The notes under the pieces are model-generated. The model searched no databases and was not told where the DNA came from. It saw only the letters and a program-made list of their open reading frames with translations. From NCBI GenBank assembly GCA_030549495.1, contig JAUIRK010000860.1, forward strand, positions 281,501-345,500: a stretch of DNA of 64,000 bases, in the 5' to 3' direction. The translations under genes and the position numbers were made by a program. Shown here in pieces: positions 59,250 to 64,000 of this stretch. The DNA comes from Nectonema munidae (Eukaryota > Nematomorpha > Nectonematoida > Nectonematidae). How positions within the stretch are numbered: the first letter of the stretch is position 1; every line of letters begins with the position of its first letter.

Positions 59250-60225
59250 TTTTCCTTAATTTTTTTGTACGCGCTATGCTATCATGTCTATTGAAACAAA
59301 AATGAAAAAGTGTTTGCTTTTATTTAATAAAATTATTTTTTGTGTTCATTTTGTTTTTTTATGAATCTATAAAAATCAGACCCAAAATTTTCATTAATCT
59401 GTCTAACGTTGCATTTTCGCAACGTGTTTTTTAATACAAAAAATTTTTTTCTCAAAATATTAGAGATTATTTTATTTGAGCTTTTTTAACCTTCTCCGTT
59501 TCAATTTTAAAATTTTTTGGTGAAAATTGAACCTTTGTCAAAAGGGTACTACTGAATTCAAAAAACCTCTGAGAAAAGAGATTACGATTCTTGTTTTTTA
59601 ATCCGCAGATAATTTAATATTGTAATAATCTATCAGTGCATTTTGATTTGAGTAAAGTTTCATAAAGAGAAAAAACAAAAACTATTTTTACATAAAGTGA
59701 TACATCCACAAAAAAGACGACTGAGGCCAGTTACAAAGTTACATTTTTTGGAAAAAAGTAACCCTTTTAGAGATAGAGTTAAATAAGGAGTTTATTATTG
59801 AAGTTGTAAGAGGCTGAGATCCAGATAAAGTTAATAAATTTAAAGATATACCTTTGTCAAAAATAACTATTACAGATCGTCAGCATGAATTATCTCAAAA
59901 CGTAAGATACCGGCTAAAAACATAGGCTTATAAGGGTCCTGCTTACCAGCAAAATTTTACAATTGATTAAATTTATTCTGTAAATACAATATATATTTAT
60001 TAAGTTTAAACATTGAAAGTAAAACAAGTAAGAAAAATAAACAACATAAAATTAAATACTAAGAACCAAAAAACAGCGAATATATATAGAACGAAAAGAA
60101 CTAAAATAACATTAATTACCTAGAAAAATAACTAATATGATCTATCATACTGAAGAACATAGGAAAACTCCATCAATAATAGTATCGAAAAAAAAGAACA
60201 CGTTGTGCACTTTTTTTACGAGTAT
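59250..60225. other. AT-rich stretch with one palindrome
   Basis: At about 59394-59428 TTAATCTGTCTAACGTTGCA and TTTTCGCAACGT form a TTAA-led palindrome, possibly a decayed piggyBac-type end. Otherwise nothing was recognised. Confidence 0.35.
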
Positions 60226-60227
60226 TT

Positions 60228-60362
60228 AAGAAATATTTCAGTGGTCTTAAAACCATCTTCTTCAGTCAACCGAAGGAAAAAAAGAAAAAGGAAACGAGAA
60301 AATTCTTCCTTTTTTTTAGCTTGACTGAAGAAGGTGGTTTTAAGACTACTGAAATATTTCTT
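60228..60362. repeat. Hairpin-forming inverted repeat, 42-bp arms
   Basis: Left arm 60228-60269 (AAGAAATATTTCAGTGGTCT...) and right arm 60321-60362 are reverse complements with two or three mismatches, around a 51-base AG-rich loop. The right arm runs into the TTAA of the neighbouring piggyBac. It is probably a foldback MITE in whose terminal sequence the piggyBac inserted. Confidence 0.75.
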
Positions 60363-60364
60363 AA

Positions 60365-63008
60365 CCCTCGTTACCCCTTCGTTTAGAATCACACTCAGCC
60401 CCTTAGGGTCCAAATGGACCCCACGCAAAAAATATAGTAATTCATTCCCAATACTTTATCATTTTGAGATGAAAACAAAAAATTTATTTAAAATGAAGAG
60501 AGTGTGTTAATCAACAATTTATACATGTTATATTATAATGTTTTTTTTACAGATAAGTCTTCGACATTTTACACATTTAGATTCACACTTATTTTCAGAT
60601 TTCTCGCATAAATAACATCTACCTCTTTTTCGTTTGACTTGGCGTTTTTCTTCATTTGGAAATGTAGAAGAGGGAGTGTTCTTCACTTTCTCAACTAATA
60701 TTTTTGAACTAATATGCCTTGGAAGAATTTCTTTTCTTTCATTATGTTCCTTAGCTAGCTGCTTACCAAGTGAATCAAGAAATAACCTTCTTTTGTAGGA
60801 ACAATTTTTTTGCCAGTTGGAATTAATTTAGGTGAAAAGAATGTAAGCATTAAATGCTGAAATATCAGGAATATTGTAAAAAACCGCTACTGGCCAACGA
60901 TTTGTTCGACGACTCACTGTGTAAAATGATACCATCTGATCGAACGTATCGACACCTCCTTTGGTTTTGTTGTAGTCATCAATAATTCTTGGTATTTTTT
61001 TTTCTGTATCCAAAACCTCATTTGAACGGTAAAAAGTATTCTTGAGAATTACGGCCTTGTTTCTTTTAGACAAATAAGAAACTAAAGTTGTGTCTTCAGT
61101 GAACAAAAACTTCGAACTGTATTTTTGTCGTTTCTAAAAACAAATGAAAAAATCAATGTAAACATTACCTTATGTGATCCAAAATTTTCAGGCAGACACC
61201 TTGTTTTTTCTCATAGTTCCAATGGAAGTCAAATTTTTTTTCAAGAGTTTTTCTGCAAGAGAAAAAGAACAAAAAAAGTTGTCAAATGTTACAGTGTAGC
61301 CTCTTAATCCTTCACATAGCTCTAAAACGACTGATTCAGAAATATTTTTTTGAGAAACACCAAAATTTTTTCCCAAGATAATGTATGGCTCTCCAATTGT
61401 AAAAAGAGATGGCATCACAAAGTGTCCAAAATTTAATCCCGTATTTTGCTGGTTTGTTTGGAAGGTATTGCTTGAATGGAGCTCTACTACGAAAAGCTTT
61501 TAGCTGTTCATCAACAGTTATGAAAAAGTTCAAGTTATATAGTCTTATGGATATTGAACTCCATTCGTTCCACAACTCTCTGATTGGGGCAAACTTGTCT
61601 TCATTTTTTCTGCTTCTTCTTGTAGAAAAATCATCAAACCTAAGACTTGAACAGATACTTTCAAAGCGATGCCTTGACATTATAGCTGCGAAAATTGGCC
61701 TTCTATTCTCACAACTCCAAAGATTTTTTGAAGCCTCATTTTTGGATTTATATACTCCCTAAGATTAAAACTCCAAAAAAAGCATTAAGCTCAATATCAT
61801 TTAAATCAATCCACTTTTCTCCATAAATATCTTGCCCTTTTTTGTTGGTATTTTCAATAATGATTCTTTTAATTTTTGAGGAAAAAAAACAAACAACGAA
61901 GATATTTTATCATTGATTCTTGAAACAGCGTAACGTGTAGGTGCAGGTACACTTTGAACAATGTTAGCCACAGGACGCCTTCCACACAAGGACAAGGGCA
62001 GAGTACTCCATTCAATTTTATTATCTTTGGATACTTCCACTGAGTTCTCCTCTTCAGTAAGGCTTCCAGTATTTTCAGATGAACTTGATTCCACATATGA
62101 AATGTTATCTTCACTTTGAGAAGCACAATCAGATACTGATGTGTTTGATTCATTGTCATTGTAAATTTTGATTTAGGAATGAAACAATTCTTGGGTTCGA
62201 CATTTTATTTATGTAAAACTATTTTATATAATAAAACAAATATGGCTTCAAGGCAACATAAAACCTAAATAAAACATTCTCAAAACATAAAATTGTTATA
62301 CTTTTTACAACAGTTAGATATATCTTCTTCTAAAGAGCTCCCAACAAGAGGATGATTACAATTTCCGGTGTGCCATTCAATTATCTAAGTGTATCAACCT
62401 CACTTCAAGAGAAGATAGTGTATTTTTTATATGCATTGTATTTATGTGTGCTGTATATAAAATTACACACATAATACTCGTCTTTTATATATCTAATGTT
62501 CTATGTCACTACTTCATGGGTGAAAATATATACAGATATTTTAGAAGGCGAAGGAAGGAGTGGTTTGGTCATTTATAAGTCATACATAATATAAAAAAAG
62601 GTGTGATATATCATCAGAGGTAAAGGAAAAAATTAGAGGAATAATTTATAGAAAAATAGTGTTCTCAGTAATAATTCTCAAAAATTATCAGATATCATGA
62701 AGATCTTAAATTTATGACCTATAACTTTCAATTTTCGTCTCTTAAAAATTATATATTCATTTTTTAAATTATTTTATTGTTTTGAAAGCCATATTTGTTT
62801 TAAGGACCAAATGGACGCAAAGGGGTTGTATGTTACTTTTTTTACAACATACAAAATAATAGCCGAAGAAAAAAATAAAATATGTAAAAATTTAAAGAGG
62901 AGTATAAAAGTAAGTCACAAAAAATAAATTATGAACATAGCCTGGTTGCTAATATATGAGCAACTAATTTTTCATATGGGTCCAAATGGACCCGAAGGGG
63001 TAAAAGGG
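60365..63008 (-). mobile_element. Second piggyBac element, 2644 bp, decayed transposase
   Basis: TTAA flanks both ends (60361-60364 and 63009-63012). The left end is CCCTCGTTACCCCTTCG; the right end in reverse complement is CCCTTTTACCCCTTCG. Subterminal GGGTCCAAATGGACCC lies at both ends (60407-60422 and 62979-62994), a palindrome apart from its central bases. The transposase is on the minus strand with several frameshifts. Confidence 0.9.
60531..62203 (-). pseudogene. piggyBac transposase, frameshifted
   Basis: An ATG at 62203 begins MSNPRIVSFLNQN; a one-base change then leads to an acidic N-terminus (SVSDCASQSEDNISYVESSS). Core pieces follow in other frames: FDDFSTRRSRKNEDKFAPIR, FITVDEQLKAFRSRAPF (first catalytic Asp), VTFDNFFCSFSLAEKL (second) and TKGGVDTFDQMVSFYTV (third). 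The Cys-rich end is GRCYLCEKSENKCESKCVKC, then RRLICKK. At least four frame changes are needed, so it cannot make a full protein. It differs clearly from the piggyBac at 11550. Confidence 0.85.
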
Positions 63009-63012
63009 TTAA

Positions 63013-64000
63013 ATAAATACTGGGTGCAAAACACATTCTTTCCTTTTTTCTATTTATTATACTTATATGAAAAATTATTGCATTTAGGAGTAAAAAAACA
63101 AAAATTTTTAAATAAATGGAGATAAATAGGATTTGGATTCAGAGCTTAAATAACTATCAAATGCTAATGTTATCAATTATGCTGAACCATTTAAAAATTA
63201 AAATTGGTTACTATGTCAAAATTTAATTAATGAAAATAAATAATATATTTATTAAAATATATTTTCGAAACCCGTATAAGTAGTCTTTTTCAAAAATTAA
63301 TGAAAAATTATCTACAGATTCATTAAAACTAAATTTACAGAAACAATGACTGGTCAAGTTTACATATTAGCTATAATCAGTGGGTATTTGAAAATCTACA
63401 TTGCCATTACCTGTGTTTAAAAATCCAGCAAAGACAATTTTATGAAATGGAACCAAATGTGTAACCTAAAATTTTTCAGCTATAACCAACGAACTTTAAC
63501 CCTTTAAACAGTTTTTTTTCATAATGTCAAATAAAATTATACAAGGTGTTTTTTCTTAGGAGAGAAATCTAATATACGGCCACCTTGTCTTTTGATTTCC
63601 ATGTCATTTAGGTAGGTAGGAGATAACTAAGCACTTTTCAACGTTAGTTGATATGTTTGCAAAAATTGTGGATAACAGAGAAATAGAAAGTAGTTTTAAT
63701 GGAGCAATGTCTAAAATAGATAAGTTAATTTAAGGTAGATTAGGAGTTCATATTAATGGTTATTCGTATGACGCTGTGTGGAGAAAAGTGGGTGTACTTT
63801 AGGATGCATCAGATACCTGTGTAGCTCGGGGAATGATGTACGTAGTAGTACTGTATAGAAGTATGAGGGGTCTTGTAGTATGTGTCAAGATACTTGATCG
63901 AAGTGTAGGGGTAAATGTGGTGAATGCCTCCGTGAGAGGTGAATGAGAGAAGTTTTTGAGGCGTTAAAGGATATTTTGAATATTTCAGCATTGAATTTGA
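63013..64000. other. AT-rich flank, nothing recognised
   Basis: TTTAACCCTTTAAACAG near 63497 resembles a TTAA-led end but lacks a partner. No gene was recognised up to the window end. Confidence 0.35.

Overview
The window is AT-rich eukaryotic DNA from an invertebrate animal, most likely an arthropod. The evidence is three recognisable metazoan genes (a PBC-class homeobox gene, the gamma-secretase subunit PEN-2 and a DDX11/CHL1-type helicase), pogo/Tigger, piggyBac, hAT and Merlin transposons, non-LTR retrotransposons, tRNA-derived SINEs and long microsatellites. A crustacean such as a parasitic copepod would fit, but that is inference: I cannot run a search. There is nothing bacterial here, and no operons or CRISPR array.

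Layout. 1-1.73 kb: decayed copies of a repeated Cys-rich gene family. 3.0-5.5 kb: a Tigger-like transposon with TA target duplication and frameshifted transposase. 5.9-6.9 kb: an intronless, divergent PBX/extradenticle-like gene. 8.2-18.0 kb: a composite element with 16-bp inverted termini and TTAA flanks. It carries two different tandem arrays with units near 150 bp, and a 4.4-kb piggyBac is inserted in it. That piggyBac holds an almost intact transposase, a 103-bp-arm palindrome built from tRNA(Asp)-like sequence, and 384 uninterrupted AC dinucleotides. 18.3-19.8 kb: an intact Tigger transposase. 20.8-31.5 kb: a Merlin remnant, a hAT remnant, a decayed RNase-H-type LINE and a nearly full-length LINE with a PHD-type ORF1. 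32-44.7 kb: three copies of one non-coding hAT-like element, two of them as inverted arms of about 3 kb; one sits inside an older hAT transposase remnant with a perfect 8-bp target duplication. 46.3-47.3 kb: a small gene cluster with PEN-2. 48-49.3 kb: a foldback-like element. 51.0-51.5 kb: a 36-bp minisatellite. 53.6-56.3 kb: an intact single-exon DDX11-like helicase. 57-63 kb: a hAT MITE, piggyBac fragments and a second, decayed piggyBac with TTAA flanks.

How it fits together. Host genes are few, short and intron-poor, and several end with the poly(A) signal on or next to the stop codon. Most of the rest is layered transposon insertions whose order can be read from target-site duplications. 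Nothing here is clearly an undescribed multi-gene system. The most unusual items are the TTAA-bounded element made of satellite arrays, the tRNA-like palindrome, the intronless PBX paralogue and the shared PCNA-binding-type tails of the two Tigger transposases.
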